The notes: generated by a model from the sequence alone, not told the origin. A stretch of DNA of 64,000 bases from Thermococcus sp. 18S1 (GCF_012027645.1 NZ_SNUU01000001.1:868001-932000); one strand, 5' to 3'. Positions 33,715 through 44,002 are shown, counted from the first letter of the stretch. Translations and numbers: made by a program.

Positions 33715-35736
33715 GTGAGTGAGCCCAAGACGGTCGTGTGTCCCTACTGCGGCTTCGGCTGCAGGCTTCTCGTTGATCCCAAGACGATGAGGGTTAAACC
33801 CCACCGAGGCGAGCCTAACAGGGGCAAGCTCTGCCCCAAGGGTCTCCACGCGACTGAGTTCGTTCTTTCCGCGGACAGGCTCAAGCGTCCCCTTAAGCGT
33901 GAAGGCTCCAGAATGAGGCCGATAAGCTGGGGACAGGCCATCGAGGAGATAGCGGGTAAACTCCTCGAGATCCGCGAGCTGTATGGGGCGGATGCAGTGG
34001 CGTTCATAGCCTCCTCCAAGGTCAGCAACGAGGAGAACTATCTCCTCCAGAAGATTGCGCGGCTTTTCGGCACCAACAACATAGACAACTGTGCCCGTCT
34101 CTGCCACGAGGCGAGTGTTCACGCCCTCAAGATGACCGTTGGGGCGGGAGCGCAGACCAACCCCTACGAAGACCTGGAGAGATTCGGAGTTATACTCATC
34201 TGGGGCTACAATCCCGCCGAGACCCACCCCGTTGTCATGGACTACATCCTGAGGGCCAAGAAGAGGGGAGCGAAAGTAATCGTCGTTGACGTCAGGGAAA
34301 CCAGAACGATGGCCTTCGCGGATTATAGGCTCATCATCCGCCCCGGGACTGACATAGCCCTCGCGAATGCCCTGATGAACGTCATAATCCGGGAGGAGCT
34401 CTACGATGAGGAGTTCATAAAGACCAGAACCGTTGGCTTCTCGGAGGTAAGGATGGCTGTGAGGAAGTACACGCCGGAGTACGCGGAGAAGGTAACCGGA
34501 ATTCCGGCCGAAAGGATCCGCGAAGTTGCGAGAACCTTTGCCCTCGCCGGAAGCGGTGCGATAATGTGGGGCATGGGGCTCACCCAGCACGTTTCAGGCG
34601 TTGAGAACGTCATGGCCGTTATAGACCTCGCCCTGCTCCTCGGCTACATCGGCGAAAAGGGCGGCCTCTACCCGATGCGCGGTCAGAACAACGTTCAGGG
34701 AGCGGCATACATGGGAGCGCTGAGTGAGTTCCTGCCGGGCTATGTCCCCCTGACCGATGAGAGGTTCAGGAAGCGCGTGGCGAAGATATGGGGCGTGGAA
34801 GACCTCCCAACGGAGCGCGGGCTCTACCTCACGGAGCTCTGGGAGGCGATAGAGAGCGGCGACGTCAAGGCACTCTACATAGTCGGGGAAAACCCTGCCG
34901 TCAGTGAGGCGGACTTCCTCCGGGTGAGAAACGCCCTCAGAAAGCTCGACCTCCTCGTCGTTCAGGACGTTTTCATGAGCAGGACTGCCCGCTATGCCCA
35001 CTACGTCCTGCCCGCTTCGGCCTTCTGCGAGAAATCCGGCAGCTATATGAACAGCGAGAGGAGAATCCAGTGGAGCCACAAGGTCTGCGAGCCGATGGGT
35101 GATTCCAAGCCCGACTGGGAGATACTTACCATGCTCGGCAGGACCCTCGGTTTGCCTGGGTTCAACTATTCGAGCGTTGAAGAGATAACGGCAGAGTACT
35201 TCCGCCTCTTCCCTTCCTTGGAGGAGAGGAGCGTTGACGAGCTGAAGGCGGGCGATGGGGTATTCCTTCCGAAGAAGAGGCTCCACACCTGGGAGTTCTC
35301 AACGCCAGACGGAAAGGCCAGGTTCATCGCTGTGGAGCAGGTGCAGCCGTGGGAGAGGCCGGACTACGAGTACCCCTTCATCCTCACCACAATCAGGCTG
35401 ATAAGCCACTACAACACCGGCGAAATGACCCTCAGGAGCCCATCACTCGTCAGGCTGATGGGAGAGCCCAGGGTGCTGGTAAACAGGAGCGACGCGGAGA
35501 GGCTTGGAATCCACGACGGCGACTGGGTCGAGATTGAGACGAGGCGCGGGAATATTAGAATGAGGGCCAAGCTCGGCGGTGTTCCATCGGGCGTCGTCGC
35601 GGTCCCGTTCCACTTCAAGGCGAACAAAATAACGAGCCCGGCTCTAAACAAAGCCGGAACACCGGAGCTCAAGTTCTCCGCGGCGAGGCTGAGAAAGCTC
35701 AGAAGCGGAAAGCCCACTCCGGGTACTCACCGGTGA
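33715..35736 (+). CDS. Molybdopterin oxidoreductase, formate dehydrogenase alpha-like
   Basis: 673 residues from GTG 33715 (AGGTGG at 33705-33710; ATG 33697 lies before it). Cys9, Cys12, Cys16 and Cys40 bind a [4Fe-4S] cluster. [11 protein letters not shown] has Cys130 at the place of the molybdenum or tungsten ligand that is Sec or Cys in formate dehydrogenases, and the following SVHALK matches the same family. MGLTQH and [10 protein letters not shown] are typical cofactor-binding stretches. No iron-sulfur beta subunit, hydrogenase or membrane partner lies next to it, so the electron acceptor is unknown. The 3' end overlaps purF by 38 bp, tail to tail. Confidence 0.88.
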   Translation: MSEPKTVVCPYCGFGCRLLVDPKTMRVKPHRGEPNRGKLCPKGLHATEFVLSADRLKRPLKREGSRMRPISWGQAIEEIAGKLLEIRELYGADAVAFIASSKVSNEENYLLQKIARLFGTNNIDNCARLCHEASVHALKMTVGAGAQTNPYEDLERFGVILIWGYNPAETHPVVMDYILRAKKRGAKVIVVDVRETRTMAFADYRLIIRPGTDIALANALMNVIIREELYDEEFIKTRTVGFSEVRMAVRKYTPEYAEKVTGIPAERIREVARTFALAGSGAIMWGMGLTQHVSGVENVMAVIDLALLLGYIGEKGGLYPMRGQNNVQGAAYMGALSEFLPGYVPLTDERFRKRVAKIWGVEDLPTERGLYLTELWEAIESGDVKALYIVGENPAVSEADFLRVRNALRKLDLLVVQDVFMSRTARYAHYVLPASAFCEKSGSYMNSERRIQWSHKVCEPMGDSKPDWEILTMLGRTLGLPGFNYSSVEEITAEYFRLFPSLEERSVDELKAGDGVFLPKKRLHTWEFSTPDGKARFIAVEQVQPWERPDYEYPFILTTIRLISHYNTGEMTLRSPSLVRLMGEPRVLVNRSDAERLGIHDGDWVEIETRRGNIRMRAKLGGVPSGVVAVPFHFKANKITSPALNKAGTPELKFSAARLRKLRSGKPTPGTHR

Positions 35737-37033
35737 GGCATGCCAGACAGAGATCCTTCCTCCCAACGGCCTTTTTCAGCCCATCGACGCTGAGATAAGC
35801 CAGGCTGTCGGCCCCTATGGATTCCCTCACCTTCTCAACGCTTCCAAACGCCGCTATGAGTTCGTGCCTCGTCGGAATGTCCACCCCCATGTAGCACGGG
35901 TACCTTATCGGCGGAGAAGCTATCCTGACGTGAACCTCCCTCGCTCCGGCCCTTCTGAGCATGGCGACGATGCGCTTCATTGTAGTCCCCCTGACGATTG
36001 AATCGTCAACAAGAACGACGCTCTTTCCATCTATTACCTCCCTCACCGGCGAGAGCTTGAGCTTGACCTTCAGCTCGCGGTAGAACTGACCGGGAGTTAT
36101 GAACGTCCTCCCTATGTAGCGGTTCTTTATGAGGCCCTCCGAGTAGGGAATCCCGCTGACCCTGGAGAAGCCAAGCGCCGCCGCCCTTCCAGAGTCCGGC
36201 ACGGCTATGACGACGTCTCCATTGGCAGGGCTCTCCTTCGCCAGCTCCTCCCCCATCCTGACCCTCGCAGTATAGACGTTCACACCGTCTATCGTGCTGT
36301 CCGGACGGGCGAAGTATATGTACTCAAAAACGCAGCCGCGGCGCCCCCCCGTTGCCACGACCCTGCTTTCGATTTCATCCTCCGAGAGGAGGAAGACCTC
36401 CCCCGGCCTGACATCCCTTACCTCCTCCACAAAGAGCCTCAACGCGGAATCCTCCGAGGCGAAATAGTGGCCGTCTCCACTCCCGTAGCTGAGCGGCCTG
36501 AAGCCGACCGGATCCCTAGCCACGAGTATCTTCCCGTCGAAGAGAAGGGCCACGGAGTATGCCCCTTTGACCTCCTCAAAGACGGCCTTCATGGCCTCAA
36601 ACTCGTCTCCGGTCTCGCGGAGGTGCCAGAGAAAAGAAATCCCCAACAGCTCGGAATCTACCGAGTGCCTGAACTTAATCCCCAGCCGTTCGTAGTGCCT
36701 CCTGAGGGGAAGGAAATTCGTGAGGGTCCCGTTGTGGGCTATCGCGATGCTCTTTCCGCAGCAGCTGGCCTCCAGCGGCTGGGTTTCCGTGAGGGAGCCG
36801 GAGGTGGAATACCGGACGTGGGCTATTACCATCTTGGATTTCAGCTTCGCTATCTCGCCGTTCCTGAAGACCTCCGAGACGAGCCCCCGGCCGGCTACCG
36901 TTTTTATCCTGTGCCTCCAGACGCTTATCCCCGCGCTCTCCTGCCCCCTGTGCTGAAGTGCTATCAGCGCGTAGTAGGCTTTTCTGGGCGCGTTCTCGGC
37001 AACCGCTGCAAAGACGCCGCACTTCTCCCTCAT
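35699..37033 (-). CDS. purF: Amidophosphoribosyltransferase
   Basis: About 444 residues from ATG 37033 ([10 protein letters not shown]). A longer frame to 37180 crosses the promoter and is rejected. It performs the first committed step of purine synthesis, PRPP plus glutamine to phosphoribosylamine. Cys5 becomes the N-terminal nucleophile after removal of a four-residue propeptide. HRGQESAG and AHNGTLTN belong to the glutaminase domain; [13 protein letters not shown] is the PRPP site. Four cysteines ([23 protein letters not shown]) match the [4Fe-4S] ligands of the Bacillus-type enzyme. Divergent from purC. Confidence 0.95.
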   Translation of the reverse strand: MREKCGVFAAVAENAPRKAYYALIALQHRGQESAGISVWRHRIKTVAGRGLVSEVFRNGEIAKLKSKMVIAHVRYSTSGSLTETQPLEASCCGKSIAIAHNGTLTNFLPLRRHYERLGIKFRHSVDSELLGISFLWHLRETGDEFEAMKAVFEEVKGAYSVALLFDGKILVARDPVGFRPLSYGSGDGHYFASEDSALRLFVEEVRDVRPGEVFLLSEDEIESRVVATGGRRGCVFEYIYFARPDSTIDGVNVYTARVRMGEELAKESPANGDVVIAVPDSGRAAALGFSRVSGIPYSEGLIKNRYIGRTFITPGQFYRELKVKLKLSPVREVIDGKSVVLVDDSIVRGTTMKRIVAMLRRAGAREVHVRIASPPIRYPCYMGVDIPTRHELIAAFGSVEKVRESIGADSLAYLSVDGLKKAVGRKDLCLACLTGEYPEWAFRF

Positions 37034-37051
37034 GAGGAACCCCGCCAGTTT

Positions 37052-37069
37052 TTGACTTAAACATGTTAA
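37052..37069. promoter_or_regulatory. Purine operator before purF
   Basis: On the minus strand TTAACATGTTTAAGTCAA, a close match to the shared palindrome TTnACAT-N4-ATGTnAA. It ends 18 bp before the purF ATG, like the proximal sites of purT and purL, but a second copy 42 bp upstream is not convincing. The AT-rich CATATTTATT (minus strand, 37070-37079) next to it may be the TATA element. Confidence 0.55.
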
Positions 37070-37129
37070 TAAATATGAGTTTCGACGCCGTATTTTAGCC
37101 TCTTTGTGTTTAAAAGCTTTGCCCATTGA

Positions 37130-37189
37130 TTGACATTTACATGCTAAAACAAGCCTTAAATACGGAAAGATTTTACACAAAAATGGTGA
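37130..37189. promoter_or_regulatory. Purine operator pair with TATA box, purC promoter
   Basis: Distal site TTGACATTTACATGCTAA (37130-37147) and proximal site TTTACACAAAAATGGTGA (37172-37189) start exactly 42 bp apart. The TATA element CTTAAATAC is at 37155-37163, 25 bp after the start of the distal site and 17 bp before the proximal site. The proximal site runs into the GGTGA ribosome-binding site, so part of its right half could be explained by translation signals alone. Confidence 0.65.
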
Positions 37190-37194
37190 AGTCC

Positions 37195-37890
37195 ATGCAG
37201 GTTTACGAAGGTAAGGCCAAGAAGGTTATCCCCCTCGACGATGGAAAGGCCATTATGGAGTTCAAGGACGATGCCACGGCCTTCGACGGTAAGAAGAAGG
37301 GCCAGTTTAGGGGCAAGGGCTGGCTCAATGCCCAGATAAGCGCGGTTCTCTTCAAAGTCCTTGAGGAGAGGGGCGTTAAGACGCACTTCATAGGGGTCGC
37401 CGGCGACAATAGGCTCATCGTTGAGCGCTTGAAGATGTACCCCATCGAGGTCGTGGTTAGAAACGTCGTTGCCGGGAGCCTGAAGAAGCGCCTTCCCCTC
37501 GAAGAAGGAACCGAGCTGCCGAAGCCAATAGTCGAGCTCTACTACAAGGACGACAGCCTCGGCGATCCTATGATAAACCACCACCATGCCAGGGTTCTGG
37601 GGGTAAGCGAGAGCGAGATAAGGGAGATGGAGCGCATAGCCCTCAAGGTGAACGAAATCCTTAGAGAGTACTTTGCCGAGCGCGGAGTAATTCTGGTCGA
37701 CTTCAAGCTGGAGTTTGGAAAGAACGAGAGGGGCGAGATAATCCTCGGCGACGAGATAAGCCCGGACACCTGCCGCTTCTGGGACGCCGAGACAAAGAAG
37801 AGCCTCGACAAGGACGTCTTCAGGTTTGATAAAGGTGACCTGATAAACGCCTACGAGGAGCTCTACGAGCGCTTGGCCGGCACTTCCTGA
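37195..37890 (+). CDS. purC: SAICAR synthetase (phosphoribosylaminoimidazole-succinocarboxamide synthase)
   Basis: 231 residues from ATG 37195 ([11 protein letters not shown]); the longer frame from 37126 runs through the promoter. It joins aspartate to CAIR with ATP. The nucleotide-binding YEGKAKKV, the substrate motifs [14 protein letters not shown] and [12 protein letters not shown], and [32 protein letters not shown] are all present. GGTGA precedes the start. Its 3' end overlaps the lhr gene by 28 bp, tail to tail. Confidence 0.97.
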   Translation: MQVYEGKAKKVIPLDDGKAIMEFKDDATAFDGKKKGQFRGKGWLNAQISAVLFKVLEERGVKTHFIGVAGDNRLIVERLKMYPIEVVVRNVVAGSLKKRLPLEEGTELPKPIVELYYKDDSLGDPMINHHHARVLGVSESEIREMERIALKVNEILREYFAERGVILVDFKLEFGKNERGEIILGDEISPDTCRFWDAETKKSLDKDVFRFDKGDLINAYEELYERLAGTS

Positions 37891-40800
37891 GCCTCCTCTA
37901 TCATAGCCATTATTTTTCTGTGGAGCTGTTTGATAAGCTCCCTCCTGTCCTCCATAAGGACAACGTCGCTCGAGCCTATCGCCTCCAGGTTGAAGGCGAA
38001 GGGACTCGGAACGCTGTGGGTTCTGAACTCCACCCTTATCCTGCCCTCCCTGACCCGGCTCAGGAAGAGCTCCGCGCTCTCAACGTCCATCTTGTCCTCC
38101 ATAATCTCGCGGTAGACCTCCTTCAGGAGCGGAAAGTCTGGATGGTTCTCCTTGAGGACCTTGAGGAGTGAAACCGCCATCACCTGCTGCCTGCCGAGTC
38201 TCTTGCTCCTGCCCACGTAGCGCCTGAGGATTAGAAGCCCGCGGTTTGCCACGTGCCTGAAGCGCCTCTTCAGCAGCTCTGTGTTGTCCAGGGCTCGCTT
38301 CAGCGTCTCCCTCAAATCCCCGACCTCGAAAAGCTCCAGGACCTCCTCCTCGCTCAGCTCGACCTCCGGCGGGAGCAGCAGGGCGAAGCCGTTGTCGTTT
38401 ATGGCTATCCCAACGTTGCAGTTCTTCTTCTTGCTCACGAGGTAGGCAAAGGCCCTGCTGAGTGCATCGTTAGCGCGCCTCCCGATGAGGGTGTGGAAGA
38501 AGTAGCGGTTCCGCTTTCCGGGGACGAACTCAACCAGCACCGTTTCATCGTCCGGAATCACCGAATACTTCTCCTGCTCGCGGAAATAGGCTATGATGGC
38601 CCTCGCCGCCCTTTCGTCCACCCCGTACTTCCGTACGAGCCTTCTGACCGCGTCCCTTCTCTTCAACAGCTCCTTAACTTCCCGTCTGAACCCCTGTATG
38701 TCGAGGGCCAGGTCGAAGCTGAGCGGGAGCATCTCGGAGAACCACGCTGGAATCGTGGGCTTCGCCCCCTCGCGCGGAATCACGTATATCTTGTTCCCCC
38801 TGCTCTTGACGAACTCGTAGGTTCTTCCGGCCAGGACGAAGATATCGCCGGGCATCAAGCGCTCCGCGAACTCCTCCTCAACCGTTCCAATCATCTGCTT
38901 GTCCATGGTGTGAACCCTTATCTTGGCTTCGTCAGGAATCGTGCCGACGTTCATGTAGTAAATCGCCCTCGTCATCTTTCCGCGCCGTCCAAAGCGCCCG
39001 TCCTCGAGCCATATCTTGGCGTACACCTTCTTCTCTTCTAAACCAGCGTATTCGCCGGCGAGGTACCTCAAAACACTCATGAAGTCATCAAAAGGCAGGT
39101 TCCTGAAGGGATAAGCGCGCCTCACGAGGCTGTAGGCTTCCTCAACCTCCCAAACTTTGTTGAGGGCCATCCCGAGGAGGTGCTGAACGAGGACGTCGAG
39201 CGGGTTCTCGGGGATTCTAACGCGGTCAAGTCTCCTGTTTCTCGCGTTGTGTGCCAAAACGGTGACCTCAACGAGGTCGTCCCTGTCGAGGGCCAGAATC
39301 ACACCCTTGCTGACCTCGTGGAGCCTGTGACCGGCCCTGCCTATGCGCTGCAACGCGCGGTTCACGCTCTTCGGCGAGCCGATGAGGACGACCAAATCTA
39401 TCGTGCCTATGTCAATCCCGAGTTCGAGGCTGGTTGAGCTGTTTTTCGAGACGAAGCCATTAACGACGTAGTTTCCGGTTTCGGAGTTCAGTACACCGTA
39501 GGCATCGGCGATGAAAACTGATTCGACGGATTCAATCTTATCAAAGAAAACATCTCCCTCTGCGAGTTTTCGGAGCTCTTTAATCTCAGGAATTACGCTG
39601 TCTACCCCCCTCTCTTTGGCAACCATCTCATAGAAGTCAAGCAGTTTTGTTAAGTTCCTCCTACTGATTTCTCGTGTTCCCAGCTCAACTTTTATAGGAT
39701 TGTACATCCCCATCTTTTGAAGCCTGTAGGAGCTGATGCCAAGTTTTTCCCTAATTTTCCTCAGTCGATGACCGATTCCAGGAATCACGTCAGAATTGGA
39801 GTACCCGTTATTGGCGAGGTCTTTTATTCTTTCAAGCCCAGAACGCCAGGGTTCAATTAGCTCCCCAAATTTCCTTAGGTACTCGCCACCTAAGATTGCG
39901 ATGGTGTAAGATGTTCCAGTCTTTCTTATCTCTCTGCCCCTGAAGAATTGCTGTTCATTGTGATGCCTTCTCCTGATGGAGGCAACGATTCCGAGCTGAA
40001 GCAAGAGAGTGCGTATCCCCTCCGCGAACTCGGAGTTAAAAGTAACAAAGCCTGCCGAATACACGCGTCCGTTCTCTTTTATTTCGAGGTATCCATCACC
40101 GTCGAAGTAGCCGGAGAGGAACTGAACCTTATGTTCCATTGGGAGGCGGTAGAGTATCTCCGGAAATCTCCCCTTGATGGATTTTCTGCCATCGTTTCCT
40201 ATGAGTTCCTTGAAAAGGTGAAGAAGTACGTTAAAGGAGAGTTCAAGGGCGTACGTACTCTCGTTTTGTTTTCTTATGCTTCCCTCGATTCCAAGCTCCT
40301 CCTTGGCAAGCTCAGCATAATGCTTGAGCATATCCAAGTCGCTGGAGAACAATGTTATAGTACCACCCTTCCACGAACCATCTGCAAGCCAGAAACCGAG
40401 GACTCTGGCCATTCTTGGGGTGAACCTCTTGGGCAGTTCATAGCTGTTCTTGTCCGAGGTTATTTTCTCCACGTCGTTTTCTTCAAGGGCCATGCCAACC
40501 TCCTTGAGAGCCACTTTTAATTTGCTCCACCTAAAGGGATACTCGCCTCGGAGTTGCTTCGATAAGTAGCTTTCACTTATGCCCAACTTTCTCGCAAAAG
40601 CTTTAATCGAGCCAAATTTTGATTGAATGTTCTCTTTTAGCTCCCTCAAAAATTCGGTATGGAGATGCAGGTAAGCAGAATCCGGCAAGATTTCAAAAAT
40701 TGACACTTCTTCATCTGGACTCGGCAACCTGCGTAGAACTCCAACGTAATCACCTGGTTTAAGCTTCTCTGCTTCAATCCAGATGAGCTTTCCGTCCTTT

Positions 40801-42044
40801 ATTGTAAGGAACTTGTGTTCCCGCGTGGCTTCGACTTCGAAGCCGAGCCTTGTCCTGAGCTTGATTCCCATTGAGTTGTACTTAATCCGGTGAGTCCCTC
40901 CAAACCTTACAAAACTGCTTCCTATATCTGTGACTCCAACTATCTCCTCGTTATCAGTAAGTTCATTTATCCTATAAGTTCCTCTGGCGGTAAAAATTTT
41001 AGTGTGTCCCGGAACGCATACAACTGCCTTAAGTTCGCCCCGCTTGAGCTTCTCCTCGACGTCCAGGCGAACCTCCCTCGACAGACTCGAGTGGTGGGCC
41101 TCTATCAGACCCTCAAACTCCGGAAAGCGCTTCTTGAGGTTGAAGGCTACCCTCTCGGCGCCGCTCCTCGTGTTGGTGAATATGAGGGTGGTCCTGTGCT
41201 CCCGGATCAGCTCGGCCAGACGGTTGTAGAGGGCCTCGCTCAGCGCCCCTGCAGGAGTGTAAATCAAATCCTCAACGACGCTCTCGACCCGTATTTCAGT
41301 CTGCTTCGCGAAGCTCACGTCCACTATCAGTCCTGACCTTGGCTCCCCGTTTTCAAAGCCGAAGACGAACTTGGCAACTTCCTCAAGCGGGTGTATGGTG
41401 GCGCTCAGGCCTATTCTCACAAAGCGCTCCTCGGCCATCTCCTGGAGTCTCTCGATGCTTAATGCAAGGTGGGAACCGCGCTTGTTCTCAGCCAGGGCGT
41501 GAACCTCGTCCACGATGAGGTATTTAACCGTCTTCAGCCTCTCGCGGAACTTTGGTGCGTTCAGGGCTATCGCGAGGCTCTCCGGCGTCGTGATCAGTAT
41601 GTGGGGCGGCTTCCGCACCATCTTGCTCTTCTCGTAGCTCGAGGTGTCGCTCGTCCTTATGCCGATCCTTATCTCGGGAATTTCGTAACCCAGCTCCTTC
41701 GCCGCCTCTTTTATCTCCGCGAGGGGGCCCTCGAGGTTGCGCTTTATGTCGTTGTTGAGCGCTCTCAGCGGGGAGACGTAGAGGACGTAGATTTTATCCT
41801 CAAGCTTTCCCTCCTTGCCGAGGAGAATGAGCTCGTTTATGGCCGAGAGAAAGGCGGAGAGCGTTTTTCCCGAGCCCGTCGGCGATGAGATGAGGACGTT
41901 CTCACCCTTGTGAATCTCGATAACCGCGTAGCGCTGGGGCGGGGTGAAGGTCCCAAACTTCCGCTTAAACCACTCCCTAACCGGCTCGCTCAGAATCGAG
42001 AATATCTCCCCATCGCTGTATTCTCTCCCGGCCCAGCGTATCAT
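37863..42044 (-). CDS. lhr: Lhr-type ATP-dependent helicase with intein
   Basis: 1393 codons encode an 867-residue helicase split by a 526-residue intein (343-868). Extein motifs: Walker A SSPTGSGKT (53-61), DEVH (179-182), SAT (214-216), TNTRSGAERV, then after splicing SSTSLELGIDIG and ALQRIGRAGHR (motifs V and VI). The length fits the Lhr core: two RecA domains, winged helix and C-terminal region. Lhr proteins are 3'-5' translocases on single-stranded DNA, thought to act in repair. The metallophosphoesterase upstream is a typical Lhr companion. Splicing must occur for activity, since the intein sits in motif V. Confidence 0.95.
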   Translation of the reverse strand: MIRWAGREYSDGEIFSILSEPVREWFKRKFGTFTPPQRYAVIEIHKGENVLISSPTGSGKTLSAFLSAINELILLGKEGKLEDKIYVLYVSPLRALNNDIKRNLEGPLAEIKEAAKELGYEIPEIRIGIRTSDTSSYEKSKMVRKPPHILITTPESLAIALNAPKFRERLKTVKYLIVDEVHALAENKRGSHLALSIERLQEMAEERFVRIGLSATIHPLEEVAKFVFGFENGEPRSGLIVDVSFAKQTEIRVESVVEDLIYTPAGALSEALYNRLAELIREHRTTLIFTNTRSGAERVAFNLKKRFPEFEGLIEAHHSSLSREVRLDVEEKLKRGELKAVVCVPGHTKIFTARGTYRINELTDNEEIVGVTDIGSSFVRFGGTHRIKYNSMGIKLRTRLGFEVEATREHKFLTIKDGKLIWIEAEKLKPGDYVGVLRRLPSPDEEVSIFEILPDSAYLHLHTEFLRELKENIQSKFGSIKAFARKLGISESYLSKQLRGEYPFRWSKLKVALKEVGMALEENDVEKITSDKNSYELPKRFTPRMARVLGFWLADGSWKGGTITLFSSDLDMLKHYAELAKEELGIEGSIRKQNESTYALELSFNVLLHLFKELIGNDGRKSIKGRFPEILYRLPMEHKVQFLSGYFDGDGYLEIKENGRVYSAGFVTFNSEFAEGIRTLLLQLGIVASIRRRHHNEQQFFRGREIRKTGTSYTIAILGGEYLRKFGELIEPWRSGLERIKDLANNGYSNSDVIPGIGHRLRKIREKLGISSYRLQKMGMYNPIKVELGTREISRRNLTKLLDFYEMVAKERGVDSVIPEIKELRKLAEGDVFFDKIESVESVFIADAYGVLNSETGNYVVNGFVSKNSSTSLELGIDIGTIDLVVLIGSPKSVNRALQRIGRAGHRLHEVSKGVILALDRDDLVEVTVLAHNARNRRLDRVRIPENPLDVLVQHLLGMALNKVWEVEEAYSLVRRAYPFRNLPFDDFMSVLRYLAGEYAGLEEKKVYAKIWLEDGRFGRRGKMTRAIYYMNVGTIPDEAKIRVHTMDKQMIGTVEEEFAERLMPGDIFVLAGRTYEFVKSRGNKIYVIPREGAKPTIPAWFSEMLPLSFDLALDIQGFRREVKELLKRRDAVRRLVRKYGVDERAARAIIAYFREQEKYSVIPDDETVLVEFVPGKRNRYFFHTLIGRRANDALSRAFAYLVSKKKNCNVGIAINDNGFALLLPPEVELSEEEVLELFEVGDLRETLKRALDNTELLKRRFRHVANRGLLILRRYVGRSKRLGRQQVMAVSLLKVLKENHPDFPLLKEVYREIMEDKMDVESAELFLSRVREGRIRVEFRTHSVPSPFAFNLEAIGSSDVVLMEDRRELIKQLHRKIMAMIEEAQEVPAKRS
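39441..41018 (-). mobile_element. Intein with LAGLIDADG homing endonuclease in Lhr
   Basis: 526 residues from Cys343 (CVPGHTKIF, block A) to Asn868, followed by extein Ser869. Block B shows TREH (407-410). Two LAGLIDADG-type motifs are present, LGFWLADGS (549-557) and LSGYFDGDG (643-651). The C-terminus is VVNGFVSKN, so the penultimate residue is Lys instead of the usual His. Two helix-turn-helix-like segments lie outside the nuclease motifs, at about 478-500 (SIKAFARKLGISESYLSKQL) and 757-785 (RLRKIREKLGISSYRLQK), which probably help recognise the homing site. DNA is a little more AT-rich than the extein. Confidence 0.93.
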
Positions 42045-42090
42045 GGTTGGAACTTCCAGGGTCTAATTAAAAACTTTTTGCTTCCTAAAT

Positions 42091-42780
42091 TCAAACTGGA
42101 CCGAGCCCTTTGAGGACCTCGGTGAGCCTGCCCAGCTCCCCGAAATCCAGGAGCTCCCCCTCGACGGGCACCAGCACGCGCAGCTTTGAGCTGTCGAACT
42201 TCCTGAGGAACGGCGAGACTATCTCCCTCGTCACGTCGTTCCCGTAGGCCCATGGGCTGAATGCGGGCAGGACGATGAGCCTCTCGCTCCACAGAAAAGC
42301 CGGCACCTTCACGCTCGCCCCGACCTCGTCCCTCAGCCTTATCGCGGGGTGCTCGTGGCCGATTATGAACCTCTCCCCCTCCTCCAGCCTGTGGCCGTGA
42401 ACCAGGGTCCATCTCCCTACTTCCAACCTGTCCACGATTTCAACTCCCCTCTCCCTCAGCCACAGTATCCCCGGGTCGTGGTTTCCCCTGACCACCGTTA
42501 TCTCACCGACTTCGCCCTCAAGGGCGTCGAAGAACCTTCCCAGCTCCTCTCGCTCCATCCTGAACGGGACGAAAGAGTGCTTTAAATCCCCGTTGATGAT
42601 GAGCCTCTTCGGCCGTTCCCTCCTCACAACCGTCAGAACCTCCCCGATAAGCCTGTCGAGGAGGCTGGGAACGTAGTTGCCCTCCCTTGCCATGGACCTC
42701 TCGAAGCCTATGTGGAGGTCAGCGATTATCAGGTCCTTTCCCAGCAGGACCGCTTTCTCGGGAACGGGCCTCGGCTTCAT
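42091..42780 (-). CDS. Lhr-associated metallophosphoesterase
   Basis: 229 residues. The calcineurin-like metal-site motifs are complete: ADLHIGFE (20-27), INGDLKH, VRGNHDPG, LVHGHR and GHEHPAI. The group resembles archaeal MJ0037-type phosphoesterases found next to Lhr helicases, presumably acting as a nuclease or phosphatase on the helicase's nucleic acid product. It ends 46 bp before lhr and starts 22 bp after the 55-residue gene, all on the minus strand. Confidence 0.88.
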   Translation of the reverse strand: MKPRPVPEKAVLLGKDLIIADLHIGFERSMAREGNYVPSLLDRLIGEVLTVVRRERPKRLIINGDLKHSFVPFRMEREELGRFFDALEGEVGEITVVRGNHDPGILWLRERGVEIVDRLEVGRWTLVHGHRLEEGERFIIGHEHPAIRLRDEVGASVKVPAFLWSERLIVLPAFSPWAYGNDVTREIVSPFLRKFDSSKLRVLVPVEGELLDFGELGRLTEVLKGLGPV

Positions 42781-42802
42781 GGTATCCGAAACGAGCCGGG
42801 GC

Positions 42803-42970
42803 TTAAAACGCTTGCCGTTCGGACTCGTAGGTTATGAAAACCGTGTAGCAGCCCTTTTCGTCTTCCTCTATCACTATTTTCCTCAGTCGGATTCCGTATT
42901 CGCTTACGGCCCTTTCCACCAGCTCCGGCAGGTTCTCAAGGAAAGCTTTCCTCTTTACCGTGAGCTCCAT
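42803..42970 (-). CDS. Conserved-looking 55-residue protein between purM and the phosphoesterase
   Basis: ATG at 42970 preceded by GGTGGTCGC, stop at 42803. The product begins MELTVKRKAFLENLPELV and ends with the strand CYTVFITYESERQAF, an alpha-beta pattern with one cysteine and no membrane span. It begins 30 bp after the purM stop codon and precedes the phosphoesterase by 22 bp on the same strand. The good ribosome-binding site and tight fit argue that it is real. No family recognised; function unknown. Confidence 0.65.
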   Translation of the reverse strand: MELTVKRKAFLENLPELVERAVSEYGIRLRKIVIEEDEKGCYTVFITYESERQAF

Positions 42971-43000
42971 GCGACCACCAAGAAAAGTTTAGTAAGGGGC

Positions 43001-44002
43001 TTAAAGCCTTACCCCGTAGTTCTCTACCCTTATCCCAGACTCCTCAGTGACGACTCCAAGCTCAAGGCTCTCGTGGTGCTTGTTGAGGACATCAAGCGCC
43101 TCTTCCTTTTCTTCCTGCGGAACGACCGCGACCATGCCAACGCCCATGTTGAAGACCCTGAACATCTCCTCCAGGGGTACGCCGTTTTCGTGAATCAACC
43201 TGAATATTCCATCGATGGAGGGCATCTCGATTGAGAAGCCGTAGTTCGTGAGGCGCTTCAGGTTGGTCAGACCCCCACCGGTTATGTGCGCCAGTCCGTG
43301 AACCTCGACGCTCTTCAGCAGTTCGAGAAGGGCCTTCACATAAATCCTCGTCGGCTCCAAAAGCCACTCCCAGAGCTTTCTCCCCCCGTATTCGTAGTCG
43401 AGGCCGTACTTCGGGATGAGGAGCTTTCTCGCCAGTGTCAGGCCGTTGGAGTGTATCCCCGAGCTCGATATTCCTATTACAGCGTCACCAGGCTTTATCT
43501 TCTCCCCTGTGATTACCCTACCCTTCTCGACGATTCCGATGGCGGTCCCGGCCAAATCGAAACCGTTTATCAGGTCGGGCATCACCGCGGTTTCTCCCCC
43601 GACTATCGCTATCCCCGCCTGCCTCGCCCCCTCGTAGAGGCCCTTGGCTATCTCCTCAAACACTCTCTCGTCCGGCTCCTTCACGGCGAGATAGTCAACG
43701 AGCGCCACCGGTTCGGCCCCAACGCAGAGCAGGTCGTTCACGTTCATCGCTATCATGTCTATCCCTATCGTGTCGAACTTACCGACGGCTTCGGCCACGA
43801 GCACCTTGGTTCCGACTCCGTCAGTTGTCATGGCTAGGTAGAATTCGCCGAAATCCATAAGCGCCGCGTAGTGGCCTATTCCACTCGGCTCACCGGTTTT
43901 GCCCCTCCTGAACTCGAAGGTCTTCTTCGCGAGACCGATGATTCCCCTGAGGGCCCTCGCGGTTTTCTCGTCATCGACTCCGGCCTGAGCGTAGGTCAGC
44001 AT
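43001..44002 (-). CDS. purM: Phosphoribosylformylglycinamidine cyclo-ligase (AIR synthetase)
   Basis: 333 residues from ATG 44002 ([13 protein letters not shown]); GGTGATG lies just before, and the longer frame to 44026 adds residues not seen in the family. It closes the imidazole ring of FGAM with ATP. Family marks are [41 protein letters not shown] and [15 protein letters not shown], and [12 protein letters not shown]. Divergent from purT, sharing a promoter region with purine operators; it leads the operon purM, 55-residue gene, phosphoesterase, lhr. Confidence 0.96.
   Translation of the reverse strand: MLTYAQAGVDDEKTARALRGIIGLAKKTFEFRRGKTGEPSGIGHYAALMDFGEFYLAMTTDGVGTKVLVAEAVGKFDTIGIDMIAMNVNDLLCVGAEPVALVDYLAVKEPDERVFEEIAKGLYEGARQAGIAIVGGETAVMPDLINGFDLAGTAIGIVEKGRVITGEKIKPGDAVIGISSSGIHSNGLTLARKLLIPKYGLDYEYGGRKLWEWLLEPTRIYVKALLELLKSVEVHGLAHITGGGLTNLKRLTNYGFSIEMPSIDGIFRLIHENGVPLEEMFRVFNMGVGMVAVVPQEEKEEALDVLNKHHESLELGVVTEESGIRVENYGVRL

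Noticed and set aside
33658-34590. Open frame of 310 codons antisense to the formate dehydrogenase-like gene
   Set aside because: Shadow frame; the sense strand has complete cofactor motifs.
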